Below, one piece after another: positions 1-5,901 of a stretch of DNA of 64,000 nt. Under the pieces are notes generated by a model. It had not been told where the DNA came from, made no database searches, and was given only the letters and a program-made list of their open reading frames with translations. The stretch's first letter is position 1. Each line of letters opens with the position of its first letter. The DNA is from Lachnospiraceae bacterium (GTDB lineage Bacteria; Bacillota; Clostridia; Lachnospirales; Lachnospiraceae), in NCBI GenBank assembly GCA_900759665.1, contig CAAEWE010000006.1, positions 1 to 64,000 on the forward strand, read 5' to 3'. The translations under genes were made by a program, and so were the position numbers.

Positions 1-31
1 CCCGATAATATTGTTTTCCGTTTTTATTCAT
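1..31 (-). CDS. Start of an unknown gene downstream of padR (partial)
   Basis: Only the first ten codons are present (MNKNGKQYYR) before the window edge. The ATG at 31 overlaps the padR stop codon and has AAAGGAG eight bases upstream, inside the last padR codons, so the two are probably translationally coupled. PadR genes of this type are often followed by a membrane protein with a HAAS/DUF1700 domain, and the N-terminus is compatible with that. Ten residues cannot prove it. Confidence 0.45.
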   Translation of the reverse strand, partial: MNKNGKQYYR

Positions 32-386
32 CTTGTGTCTCCTTTAATGATGCAAAGTCAAATGCTAACAGGGTATCAATGCTATCAACCAATGATTGAT
101 AGTCTGACAAAAGTTGTTCCAATCGTTTTTCTCCAGCTGGTTCAATGTGATAGTAAACTTTTACCTGTTTTTTCCCAGTTTTCTTTTTATAATCAGTTAT
201 ATAGTGATGATCAATTAGCTTATAAAAAGCCGGATACAGAGACCCCTCGGGAAAGTATAGTTTTTCATTGGAATATTTTTTGATATATTGTGAAATCTGA
301 TAAGCATAACAGTCACCGTAATTTTTTAGGATATGTAACACGATCATTTCACAGGAGCCACTTTTAAAGCTGTTTCTTGCTGCCAT
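24..386 (-). CDS. PadR-family transcriptional regulator
   Basis: A 120-residue protein, close to the usual length of short PadR regulators. Residues 10-85 form the winged helix: an opening of the type MIVLHILKNYGDCYAYQI, then FPEGSLYPAFYKLIDHHYI, which is the recognition-helix signature (EGSLYPALxxL) of the family, and a wing with YYHIEPAGEKRL. The short C-terminal helix is probably the dimerisation arm. PadR proteins are repressors that respond to small molecules or envelope stress and usually repress their own operon. AGGAGG lies six bases before the ATG. The stop overlaps the start of the next gene at 31, so this is the first gene of a minus-strand operon that leaves the window. The ligand is unknown. 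Confidence 0.9.
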   Translation of the reverse strand: MAARNSFKSGSCEMIVLHILKNYGDCYAYQISQYIKKYSNEKLYFPEGSLYPAFYKLIDHHYITDYKKKTGKKQVKVYYHIEPAGEKRLEQLLSDYQSLVDSIDTLLAFDFASLKETQDE

Positions 387-645
387 TATGATCCTCCTTT
401 ATTGTCCACGAAAATAATATATCATAAATAATGAAAAAATAAAATACCAAGATAACTTATAGGGAGGCAGTTTTTTGATAAGAAATGTTGTGTTGTAATC
501 TTGGATATGATAGACTAAAGCTAATGTTTTTGTTGGAAAATCAGAACAACCATGGGAAACGCAGATGAATTTATTTTGGACTAACAGTCCAATGCAAATA
601 CAGTTTCTATAAGATATCATTAAATAAAAAATGGGAGGATATTTT
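387..645. other. AT-rich spacer between padR and the plus-strand gene at 646
   Basis: No convincing gene is visible. It holds the divergent control regions of padR and the gene at 646. A perfect 7-bp hairpin (TTGGACT/AGTCCAA, loop AAC) lies at 576-592. The minus strand has an open frame of 73 codons here (399-620), but it lacks a ribosome binding site and family features, so I do not call it. Confidence 0.4.
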
Positions 646-867
646 ATGGGAACGAATTTTTATTTGATGAGTAAAAGTAAGAAGCTGATGAGAGAGTATT
701 TTTCTGTTAAAAGAGATTATGGTTTTACAGATGAAGAATATGAAATTGTAGATGAACCATATCTTGGTTATGAGGTTCATCTTAATAAATTAAGCGCAGG
801 ATGGCGTCCGCTATTTCAAAAACATAGAAAAATCAGCACTTTTAAGGAACTTGAAGACTTTTGTTAA
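646..867 (+). CDS. Phage-like hypothetical protein, probably truncated
   Basis: A 73-residue protein beginning MGTNFYLMSKSK. The start at 646 is preferred over the in-frame ATG at 631 because GGGAGG falls nine bases before it, inside the first codons of the longer version. The N-terminal MGTNFYL and the later HLNKLSAGWRPLFQ resemble a family of small phage and prophage proteins that start MGTNxY and carry a H-x-G-K-S-S-A-G-W motif. From memory those proteins run to about twice this length, so the stop after ELEDFC probably cuts the protein short. No function is known. It sits in an AT-rich patch next to toxin-antitoxin genes. Confidence 0.6.
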   Translation: MGTNFYLMSKSKKLMREYFSVKRDYGFTDEEYEIVDEPYLGYEVHLNKLSAGWRPLFQKHRKISTFKELEDFC

Positions 868-882
868 AGGAGATGAGTTGTT

Positions 883-975
883 ATGTATGAAAATATCGAT
901 ATGGTTAAAACAGGAATTTTGTTGAAAATAAGAAAATGCAATGAAAACGAAAAAGCAAGCAGAATCACAGGATGA
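883..975 (+). CDS. Possible 30-residue small ORF
   Basis: ATG at 883 is preceded by AAAGGAG with a 10-base spacer, and the frame runs 30 codons (MYENIDMVKTGILLKIRKCN...) to TGA. The strong ribosome binding site is the only support. It may be a remnant of a gene decaying together with the truncated gene at 646. No family was recognised. Confidence 0.25.
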   Translation: MYENIDMVKTGILLKIRKCNENEKASRITG

Positions 976-977
976 TT

Positions 978-1007
978 AAAAAGGGGCACTTGATTTCTCA
1001 AATGCCC
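978..1007 (-). terminator. Terminator of the type I toxin mRNA (minus strand)
   Basis: Read on the minus strand, GGGCATTTG pairs with CAAGTGCCC (nine pairs, one of them G-U) around a six-base loop, followed by C and five T. This is a normal intrinsic terminator about 105 bases past the toxin stop codon. The -35 box of the opposing promoter (990-995) lies inside this hairpin. Confidence 0.6.
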
Positions 1008-1018
1008 TGGTGTCTAAT
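990..1018 (+). promoter_or_regulatory. Candidate sigma-A promoter for an antisense (antitoxin) RNA
   Basis: TTGATT at 990-995, a 17-base spacer, then TCTAAT at 1013-1018. The predicted start is near 1025 on the plus strand, running towards the 3' end of the toxin gene. Confidence 0.5.
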
Positions 1019-1024
1019 CTACTT

Positions 1025-1128
1025 AGAAAGTGAATCGGACGTGGTGCCGATTTGCCCTCAGTAAAATGAAACTATAAAGAATAGCATCCTTCACATTGAG
1101 CCGTAGGGGATGCTATTTCTTTTTATTA
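1025..1128 (+). ncRNA. Candidate antisense antitoxin RNA of the type I locus
   Basis: Predicted from the promoter at 990-1018 to the T-rich end after the hairpin at 1080-1117. It would be about 100 bases long, with an internal hairpin AATCGG/CCGATT (1033-1052), and would be fully complementary to the 3' part of the toxin mRNA, including its last codons. This matches the convergent, 3'-overlapping design of TxpA/RatA-like type I systems. Both RNA ends are inferred. Confidence 0.45.
1080..1117. terminator. Bidirectional hairpin at the toxin 3' end
   Basis: AATAGCATCC (1080-1089) and GGATGCTATT (1108-1117) form a perfect 10-bp stem. On the plus strand it is followed by TCTTTTTATT, a good terminator for the antisense RNA. 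On the minus strand the following tract (CTTTATAG) is weak, so toxin transcripts may read through to the hairpin at 978-1007. The stem overlaps the last toxin codons. Confidence 0.65.
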
Positions 1129-1199
1129 TTATGATTATCTATGTAAGATAGAGCTGCAAAAACTACCAACAGCAAAGTCAAGACTTCGAGTGTGTTCAT
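1113..1199 (-). CDS. Putative holin-like type I toxin, 28 residues
   Basis: The peptide begins MNTLEVLTLLLVVFAALSY and ends in a charged tail (IDNHNNKKK). The conserved N-terminal MNT-x-E-x-L-T-L, a single membrane helix and a basic C-terminus are the hallmarks of the 'putative holin-like toxin' family of Firmicutes (TxpA/BsrG-type). These are short membrane peptides that damage the cell envelope when their antisense RNA is lost. AGGAGG lies 10 bases before the ATG and can pair with an upstream CCCTC, hiding the ribosome site, a common feature of type I toxin mRNAs. Terminators, a convergent promoter and a presumed antisense RNA complete the locus. Family assignment is by recognition of the pattern; toxicity is inferred. 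Confidence 0.8.
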   Translation of the reverse strand: MNTLEVLTLLLVVFAALSYIDNHNNKKK

Positions 1200-1246
1200 A
1201 GGGCATCACCCTCCTTCGTTAACTAGAGGGCATCTGATGACCGGCA

Positions 1247-1302
1247 TGGAATTACCATATCGACAACCCTCCCCGTATGTGGTACACTTTTACCATACAA
1301 AA
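1247..1302 (+). repeat. 56-bp promoter-bearing direct repeat, copy 1
   Basis: Identical to 2277-2332 except for one base (C at 1271, T at 2301). It contains TCGACA (1260-1265), a 17-base spacer and TACACT (1283-1288), a plausible sigma-A promoter pointing at the antitoxin gene at 1424. It also contains an imperfect inverted repeat, GTATGTGGTA/TACCATAC. This copy lies about 50 bases upstream of the type I toxin gene on the other strand. Confidence 0.85.
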
Positions 1303-1423
1303 TGCGTACGCAAAGAATTAAGGAAGTAAGAGGATAGAATAAGTATAGTAAAGAAAATGTGGATTAACAATCACATAATAAGAGACAATGTTTTTATAGG
1401 AAAATTTAAAGGAGGCATGATTT

Positions 1424-1648
1424 ATGACAGCATTAAGACAAAGTGCCATAATGGAACTGGAAAAGATACCAGAAGATAAATTATCCTTTGTAATTCAGAT
1501 TATGCAGGGGGTAAACGGTTTATATAATGATTCTAACAAAGAAAGGAAAGAGGCTTTTGCAAGATTGGAACAATTACGCAAAAAAGGGACTGTTACTGAT
1601 GATGATGCAGAATTAGCTTCTTATAGGGAAGATAAATATGGTAAGTAA
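1424..1648 (+). CDS. Antitoxin of a type II toxin-antitoxin pair
   Basis: A 74-residue protein (MTALRQSAIMELEKIPEDKL...) with a strong AAAGGAGG site seven bases ahead. The N-terminal part resembles the dimer region of small DUF2281/Phd-like antitoxins, and the charged C-terminal tail ending ELASYREDKYGK is of the kind that wraps the toxin. Its coding end overlaps the start of a PIN-domain gene by 11 bases, the standard antitoxin-first arrangement. It should bind the toxin and repress the operon, probably at the repeat-borne promoter (1260-1288). The assignment rests mainly on gene order and the tail; the exact antitoxin fold is uncertain. Confidence 0.75.
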   Translation: MTALRQSAIMELEKIPEDKLSFVIQIMQGVNGLYNDSNKERKEAFARLEQLRKKGTVTDDDAELASYREDKYGK

Positions 1649-2051
1649 AATTTTGATTGATACTAATGTATTACTTGATTATCTTCTGGAAAGGCAGCCA
1701 TTCTTTGAGGACGCAAAGAATGTAATTTTGTCATGTACCGAAGGAAATACAAATGGTTGTATTGCAGCTCATTCAATTTCTAATATGTTCTTTATACTAA
1801 GGAAAGATTATACTGCAAGGGAACGAAGAGAAATATTATTAAACCTTTGTATAATCTTTGAGGTTGAGGGGGTAGACAAAGCAAAGCTATTATCCGGTCT
1901 TGCAAATGAAGAATTTTCTGATTTTGAGGATTGTTTACAAATGGAGTGTGCAAAGAGTTATGGAGCAGAATATATCGTGACAAGAAATGTGTCGGATTAT
2001 TCTGTGTCAGACATAAAAGCGATTCTGCCAAGCGAATACTTGAAATTATAA
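1638..2051 (+). CDS. vapC: PIN-domain ribonuclease toxin (VapC-like)
   Basis: A 137-residue protein of normal PIN-toxin length. Acidic residues expected in the Mg-dependent active site are present: Asp8 in the opening ILIDTNVLLDYLL, the cluster Asp95/Glu97/Asp98 in FSDFEDCLQ, and Asp120 after the TRN motif (115-117). VapC-type toxins cleave tRNA or rRNA and stop translation when the antitoxin is degraded. The ATG overlaps the last antitoxin codons, so the two proteins are coupled. A good terminator follows at 2057. The PIN family is clear; the RNA target cannot be read from the sequence. Confidence 0.85.
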   Translation: MVSKILIDTNVLLDYLLERQPFFEDAKNVILSCTEGNTNGCIAAHSISNMFFILRKDYTARERREILLNLCIIFEVEGVDKAKLLSGLANEEFSDFEDCLQMECAKSYGAEYIVTRNVSDYSVSDIKAILPSEYLKL

Positions 2052-2056
2052 TTAAT

Positions 2057-2101
2057 AAAGCACCAACGGAAAGAAAAATATCTTTTTGAAGGTGCTTTTT
2101 T
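2057..2101 (+). terminator. Terminator of the toxin-antitoxin operon
   Basis: AAAGCACC (2057-2064) pairs with GGTGCTTT (2091-2098), with further A/T pairing inside the loop, followed by a T run. Confidence 0.75.
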
Positions 2102-2276
2102 GATTTCGCTACTAGAAATATTTCAATATAATATCTTAGCATGTCGGTAAGATGAAGGCATTAAATACATATCCGATATCAAAACTCTAGAACAGTGGTG
2201 TGATATTAAGGTTAAGATAAAAGTGTTGTAGAAAATTTTGGCTAGAATGGATAGGATATACAAGCAAATAGCCACT
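2102..2276. other. Spacer without a recognised gene
   Basis: AT-rich sequence between the toxin-antitoxin terminator and the second 56-bp repeat. I see no supported frame, hairpin or RNA motif. Confidence 0.4.
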
Positions 2277-2332
2277 TGGAATTACCATATCGACAACCCT
2301 TCCCGTATGTGGTACACTTTTACCATACAAAA
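2277..2332 (+). repeat. 56-bp promoter-bearing direct repeat, copy 2
   Basis: 55 of 56 bases match 1247-1302, exactly 1030 bases upstream. This copy lies directly before hisH. The two copies bracket the type II toxin-antitoxin operon. Confidence 0.85.
2290..2318 (+). promoter_or_regulatory. Candidate sigma-A promoter of hisH-hisF
   Basis: TCGACA (2290-2295), a 17-base spacer, TACACT (2313-2318), all inside repeat copy 2. The predicted start is near 2325, about 35 bases before the hisH ATG. Confidence 0.55.
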
Positions 2333-2359
2333 CAACGACAGCAGAGGTGATATACAACA

Positions 2360-2974
2360 ATGATAGCTATAATAGACTATGATGCAGGTAATTTAAAGAG
2401 CGTGGAAAAGGCACTGGTTTCTTTGGGAGAGGATTGTGTTGTAACCAGAGATGCGGAAACCATTCTGGGGGCTGACAAGGTGATCCTGCCGGGTGTCGGT
2501 GCCTTTGGTGATGCCATGGAGAAGCTTCACCGGTTTGGACTGGTAGAGGTGATCCGGAAGGTGGCGGCAGCAGGCACACCGTTTTTGGGAATCTGTCTGG
2601 GTTTGCAGCTTCTGTTTCGCAGCAGTGATGAGTCCCCGGGAGTGGAGGGCATAGGTCTTCTGGATGGAGAGATCGTATCCATTCCACCCAAGGAAGGCTA
2701 CAAGATTCCTCATATGGGATGGAATTCCATCGAGATCAAAGAGGGTGCCAGATTGTTTCAGGGCATCGAGAATCAGTCCTATGTATATTTTGTTCATTCC
2801 TATTATCTCAAGGCAGATCATCCGGAGGATGTGGCGGCAACTACCGATTATATTGTGCCGATCCATGCTTCCGTGGAGCACGGAAATGTGTTTGCGTGTC
2901 AGTTTCATCCGGAAAAGAGCGGTGACGTGGGACTGCAGATACTGAGAAATTTCTGTAATCTGCAAGCAGTATGA
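2360..2974 (+). CDS. hisH: Imidazole glycerol phosphate synthase, glutaminase subunit HisH
   Basis: A 204-residue class I glutamine amidotransferase that makes ammonia from glutamine and channels it to HisF in histidine biosynthesis. The N-terminal MIAIIDYDAGNL and the oxyanion region PGVGAFGDAM are typical of HisH. The catalytic triad is complete: Cys79 in GICLGLQLL, and His183 and Glu185 in FHPEKSG. AGAGGTGATATACAACA precedes the ATG. HisF follows after a short spacer and forms the heterodimer. Only these two his genes are present in the window, which is unusual for a histidine operon. Confidence 0.97.
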   Translation: MIAIIDYDAGNLKSVEKALVSLGEDCVVTRDAETILGADKVILPGVGAFGDAMEKLHRFGLVEVIRKVAAAGTPFLGICLGLQLLFRSSDESPGVEGIGLLDGEIVSIPPKEGYKIPHMGWNSIEIKEGARLFQGIENQSYVYFVHSYYLKADHPEDVAATTDYIVPIHASVEHGNVFACQFHPEKSGDVGLQILRNFCNLQAV

Positions 2975-3028
2975 CATCAAAGGAAATGACGTAGGATGCC
3001 ATTGGCGTGGCATCAGAATGGAGGATAT

Positions 3029-3790
3029 ATGTTTACAAAGAGAGTGATCCCATGTCTGGATGTTCATGAGGGACGAGTGGTTAAAGGTGTAAATTTCGTG
3101 GATCTGAAGGATGCCGGGGATCCGGTAGAGGTTGGCGCAGCGTATGGTCGGGAAGGCGCAGATGAACTGGTATTTTTGGATATTACCGCTTCCTCGGATG
3201 CCAGAGCAACCAAGATTGATATGGTGCGCCGGGTGGCAGAGACTGTTTTTATTCCGTTTACCGTGGGCGGAGGAATCCGTACCGTGGAGGATTTTAAGGT
3301 AATCCTCAGAGAAGGTGCGGATAAAGTATCGGTGAACACAGCAGCCATTATGAATCCGACGTTGATCTCGGAAGCGGCAATGAAGTTTGGCAGCCAGTGT
3401 GTGGTAGTTGCCATTGATGCAAAACGCCGGGAGGACGGAAGTGGATGGAATATATATAAAAACGGCGGCAGAGTCGATATGGGGATCGATGCGGTAGAAT
3501 GGGCTATGAAGGCAGCCAAGCTTGGAGCGGGTGAGATTCTTTTGACAAGCATGGACTGTGATGGCACAAAGGCGGGATATGATAATGAACTGACCCGGAT
3601 CATTTCGGATAATGTACCGATTCCGGTGATCGCCTCCGGTGGGGCCGGAAAGCTGGAGCATTTTAAGGACGCTTTTACGGAGGGACATGCAGAGGCAGTG
3701 CTTGCCGCATCGTTATTCCACTATAAAGAGCTGACGATCCGTCAGGTGAAAGAATATCTCCGGGATGAGGGGATTTCCGTACGTCTGTAA
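3029..3790 (+). CDS. hisF: Imidazole glycerol phosphate synthase, cyclase subunit HisF
   Basis: A 253-residue (beta/alpha)8 barrel that uses ammonia from HisH to turn PRFAR into imidazole glycerol phosphate and AICAR. The catalytic Asp11 (KRVIPCLD) and Asp130 (VVVAID) are present, as are the two phosphate-binding loops (TVGGGI and IASGGAG). The start at 3029 follows GGAGG with a short spacer. An in-frame upstream ATG at 2996 would add 11 residues that no HisF carries. It is probably co-transcribed with hisH from the repeat-borne promoter, and ung follows 40 bases later. Confidence 0.97.
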   Translation: MFTKRVIPCLDVHEGRVVKGVNFVDLKDAGDPVEVGAAYGREGADELVFLDITASSDARATKIDMVRRVAETVFIPFTVGGGIRTVEDFKVILREGADKVSVNTAAIMNPTLISEAAMKFGSQCVVVAIDAKRREDGSGWNIYKNGGRVDMGIDAVEWAMKAAKLGAGEILLTSMDCDGTKAGYDNELTRIISDNVPIPVIASGGAGKLEHFKDAFTEGHAEAVLAASLFHYKELTIRQVKEYLRDEGISVRL

Positions 3791-3830
3791 TCCTATGGTG
3801 TAATCAACAAATAGAAAAGAGGAACAAAGG

Positions 3831-4508
3831 ATGGCAATGATCACGAACGACTGGCTGGATGCGATCCGGGGAGAGTTTTCCAAGCCATACTACAGAGATT
3901 TATTTAATTTTGTGAAAGAGGAGTACAGCCGGGTTGTGGTTTACCCACCGGCAGATGATATTTTCAATGCATTCCATTTTACTCCGTTGTCAAAGGTGAA
4001 AGTCCTGATTTTGGGACAGGACCCTTATCATAATGTTCATCAGGCGCATGGATTATCCTTTTCTGTACCTGAGGATCAAAAGGAGATTCCGCCTTCTCTG
4101 CAAAATATTTACAAGGAGCTTCACGATGATCTGGGCTGTGACATTCCTAATAACGGTTATCTAAAAAAATGGGCAGATCAGGGCGTTCTACTGTTAAACA
4201 CAGTTCTGACCGTGCGGGCACATCAGGCAGCATCCCACCAGGGGAAAGGCTGGGAGCAATTTACGGATGCCGTGATCCAGGCAGTCAATGCACAGGACCG
4301 GCCGATCGTTTATATGCTCTGGGGCAGACCGGCACAAAGCAAGATCCCGATGCTGACGAATCCAAAGCATCTGATCCTGAAGGCACCCCATCCAAGTTCG
4401 TTATCGGCATATCGTGGTTTCTTTGGCTGTAAGCATTTCAGTCAGGCCAACGAGTTTCTGAAGGCAAATGGAATGGAGCCGATCGACTGGCAGATTGATA
4501 ATGTGTAA
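3831..4508 (+). CDS. ung: Uracil-DNA glycosylase, family 1
   Basis: A 225-residue enzyme that removes uracil from DNA as the first step of base-excision repair. The water-activating motif GQDPYH contains Asp64, and the C-terminal HPSSLSAYRGFFGC (His187) is the DNA-intercalation loop; both are standard for family 1. AGAGG lies eight bases before the ATG. It follows hisF after 40 bases and may share its transcript, which ends at the strong terminator at 4552. Confidence 0.97.
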   Translation: MAMITNDWLDAIRGEFSKPYYRDLFNFVKEEYSRVVVYPPADDIFNAFHFTPLSKVKVLILGQDPYHNVHQAHGLSFSVPEDQKEIPPSLQNIYKELHDDLGCDIPNNGYLKKWADQGVLLLNTVLTVRAHQAASHQGKGWEQFTDAVIQAVNAQDRPIVYMLWGRPAQSKIPMLTNPKHLILKAPHPSSLSAYRGFFGCKHFSQANEFLKANGMEPIDWQIDNV

Positions 4509-4551
4509 GATTATGCATCATATGATCTTAAATATAAGTAACTCAACAGAA

Positions 4552-4588
4552 AAAGCCATATCTTCTAAAAAATAGAAGATATGGCTTT
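4552..4588. terminator. Bidirectional terminator between ung and the DAHP synthase gene
   Basis: A perfect 16-bp stem (4552-4567 with 4573-4588) around AAAAA, with A and T tracts on both sides. It serves the two convergent transcripts. Confidence 0.9.
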
Positions 4589-4660
4589 CTGACATATAGG
4601 AAAATGCCTATAACATAGTAAAGATCAAAAGTAACATTCCGGCCTTGTCCTTTCAAAATA

Positions 4661-5689
4661 TTACAGCTTCTCTGCAATATCATAAATAAGACGCTCAGAC
4701 TCATCCCAGCCCAGACAGGCATCTGTGATGGATTTACCATAGATATGCTCGGAAATCTTCTGATTGCCCGGCTCAATATAGCTCTCGATCATGACACCCT
4801 TCACAAGCTTCTTGATATCATCAGAAACATTACGGCTGTGAAGAACCTCAGATACGATACGAGGCTGCTCGTAATACTGCTTGTTGGAATTTGCATGGTT
4901 TGCATCCACGATGCAGGCAGGATTTTTAAGATCAAGCTGCTGATACATCTCATTCAGCAGTACCAGATCTTCGTAATGATAGTTTGGCATAGACTGGTCA
5001 TGCTTGTTGACGGCACCACGCAGGATTGTGTGAGCCAGTGGATTTCCGTCTGTTTTGACCTCCCACTGACGATACATAAAGGTATGACTGCTCTGTGCAG
5101 CGATGCAGGAGTTAAGCATAATGCTTAAGGTACCACTGGTAGGGTTTTTCATACCACATGGGATATCAAAGCCGCTGACAGTCAGACGATGCTGCTGATC
5201 CTCTACGGAACGTGCACCCACTGCAACGTAGGAGAGAATATCTGAGATATAAGGCCAGTTCTCAGGGTAGAGCATCTCGTCGGCTGCAAATAGATGTGTT
5301 TCTGCAATGGCGCGAAGATGCATTTTTCTCATGGCGATGAGTCCATCATGAAGGTCAGGCTCTTTCTCAGGATCTGGCTGATGAACGATTCCCTTGTAGC
5401 CCTGTCCTGTAGTACGTGGTTTATTGGTATAGATACGAGGGATGATCAGAATCTTGTCAGAAACCTTATCCTGTACCTTGGCAAGACGATTTATATAATC
5501 GCAGACAGAATCTTCGTTATCTGCAGAACATGGTCCGATGATGACCAAAAACTTATCGGATTCCCCGGTAAAGACCTTTTTGATCTCGGCATCACGCGTT
5601 TCTTTTAATTTCTTGTGCTCTGCTGGAAGTGGGTATGCTTCCAGTAATTCCTCTGGTGACATGACTTCTTTTACGTAGGTTACACCCAT
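4661..5689 (-). CDS. aroF: 3-deoxy-7-phosphoheptulonate (DAHP) synthase, type I
   Basis: A 342-residue enzyme of the AroF/G/H type that joins phosphoenolpyruvate and erythrose 4-phosphate in the first step of the shikimate pathway. Signatures include LVIIGPCSADN (metal-binding Cys), RIYTNKPRTTGQGYKG (substrate binding), GARSVEDQQHR, and DANHANSNK near the C-terminus. Length fits the E. coli-type enzymes, which are feedback-inhibited by aromatic amino acids. The start at 5689 is chosen because GAGG lies six bases ahead; an in-frame ATG at 5701 has no ribosome site. A structured leader precedes it (5690-5829). No other aro gene is in the window. Confidence 0.95.
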   Translation of the reverse strand: MGVTYVKEVMSPEELLEAYPLPAEHKKLKETRDAEIKKVFTGESDKFLVIIGPCSADNEDSVCDYINRLAKVQDKVSDKILIIPRIYTNKPRTTGQGYKGIVHQPDPEKEPDLHDGLIAMRKMHLRAIAETHLFAADEMLYPENWPYISDILSYVAVGARSVEDQQHRLTVSGFDIPCGMKNPTSGTLSIMLNSCIAAQSSHTFMYRQWEVKTDGNPLAHTILRGAVNKHDQSMPNYHYEDLVLLNEMYQQLDLKNPACIVDANHANSNKQYYEQPRIVSEVLHSRNVSDDIKKLVKGVMIESYIEPGNQKISEHIYGKSITDACLGWDESERLIYDIAEKL

Positions 5690-5829
5690 CTTTATCCTCA
5701 TTTCTGTGCTGCGGGTCTAGTAACAGGTATGATCCGGATATAACAGCAGACTGCGTTGGAAGGATTATACCGGACTGTTTTGCGCAGCACGACAAAACAG
5801 TTGTATCATGTGGGCTTTGATGCCCACAG
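5690..5829 (-). promoter_or_regulatory. Structured 5' leader of the DAHP synthase mRNA
   Basis: The transcript predicted to begin near 5829 passes three successive hairpins: 5828-5809 (7 bp), 5801-5774 (9 bp), and 5773-5734 (9 bp with one bulge). The 10-base loop of the second contains GTGCTGCG (5790-5783), exactly complementary to CGCAGCAC at 5713-5706, which ends six bases before the ribosome binding site. A long-range pairing could therefore control translation. No T-box or known riboswitch motif was recognised. Read on the plus strand, the first hairpin is followed by GTTTTTTATT and would also stop antisense transcription. Confidence 0.55.
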
Positions 5830-5835
5830 TTTTTT

Positions 5836-5841
5836 ATTATA
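5836..5841 (-). promoter_or_regulatory. Candidate -10 box of the DAHP synthase gene
   Basis: TATAAT on the minus strand at 5841-5836, placing the start near 5829, just before the first leader hairpin. No good -35 box is visible at the usual distance. Confidence 0.45.
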
Positions 5842-5901
5842 ACCATAAATGACTAAAATGGGTAGGGGTTAATTGAAAAAAATGTCATTTTAAGGAGAGA
5901 G

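Noticed and set aside
399..620. 73-codon minus-strand frame upstream of padR
   Set aside because: No ribosome site and no recognisable domain; it covers the control region of two divergent genes.
2393..3688. Long open frame on the minus strand opposite hisH-hisF
   Set aside because: It lies entirely opposite two clear genes, has no ribosome site or family motifs, and has the composition of a shadow frame.
5702..5846. T-box leader for the DAHP synthase gene
   Set aside because: No AGGGTGG-type antiterminator box and no terminator before the gene on its own strand.
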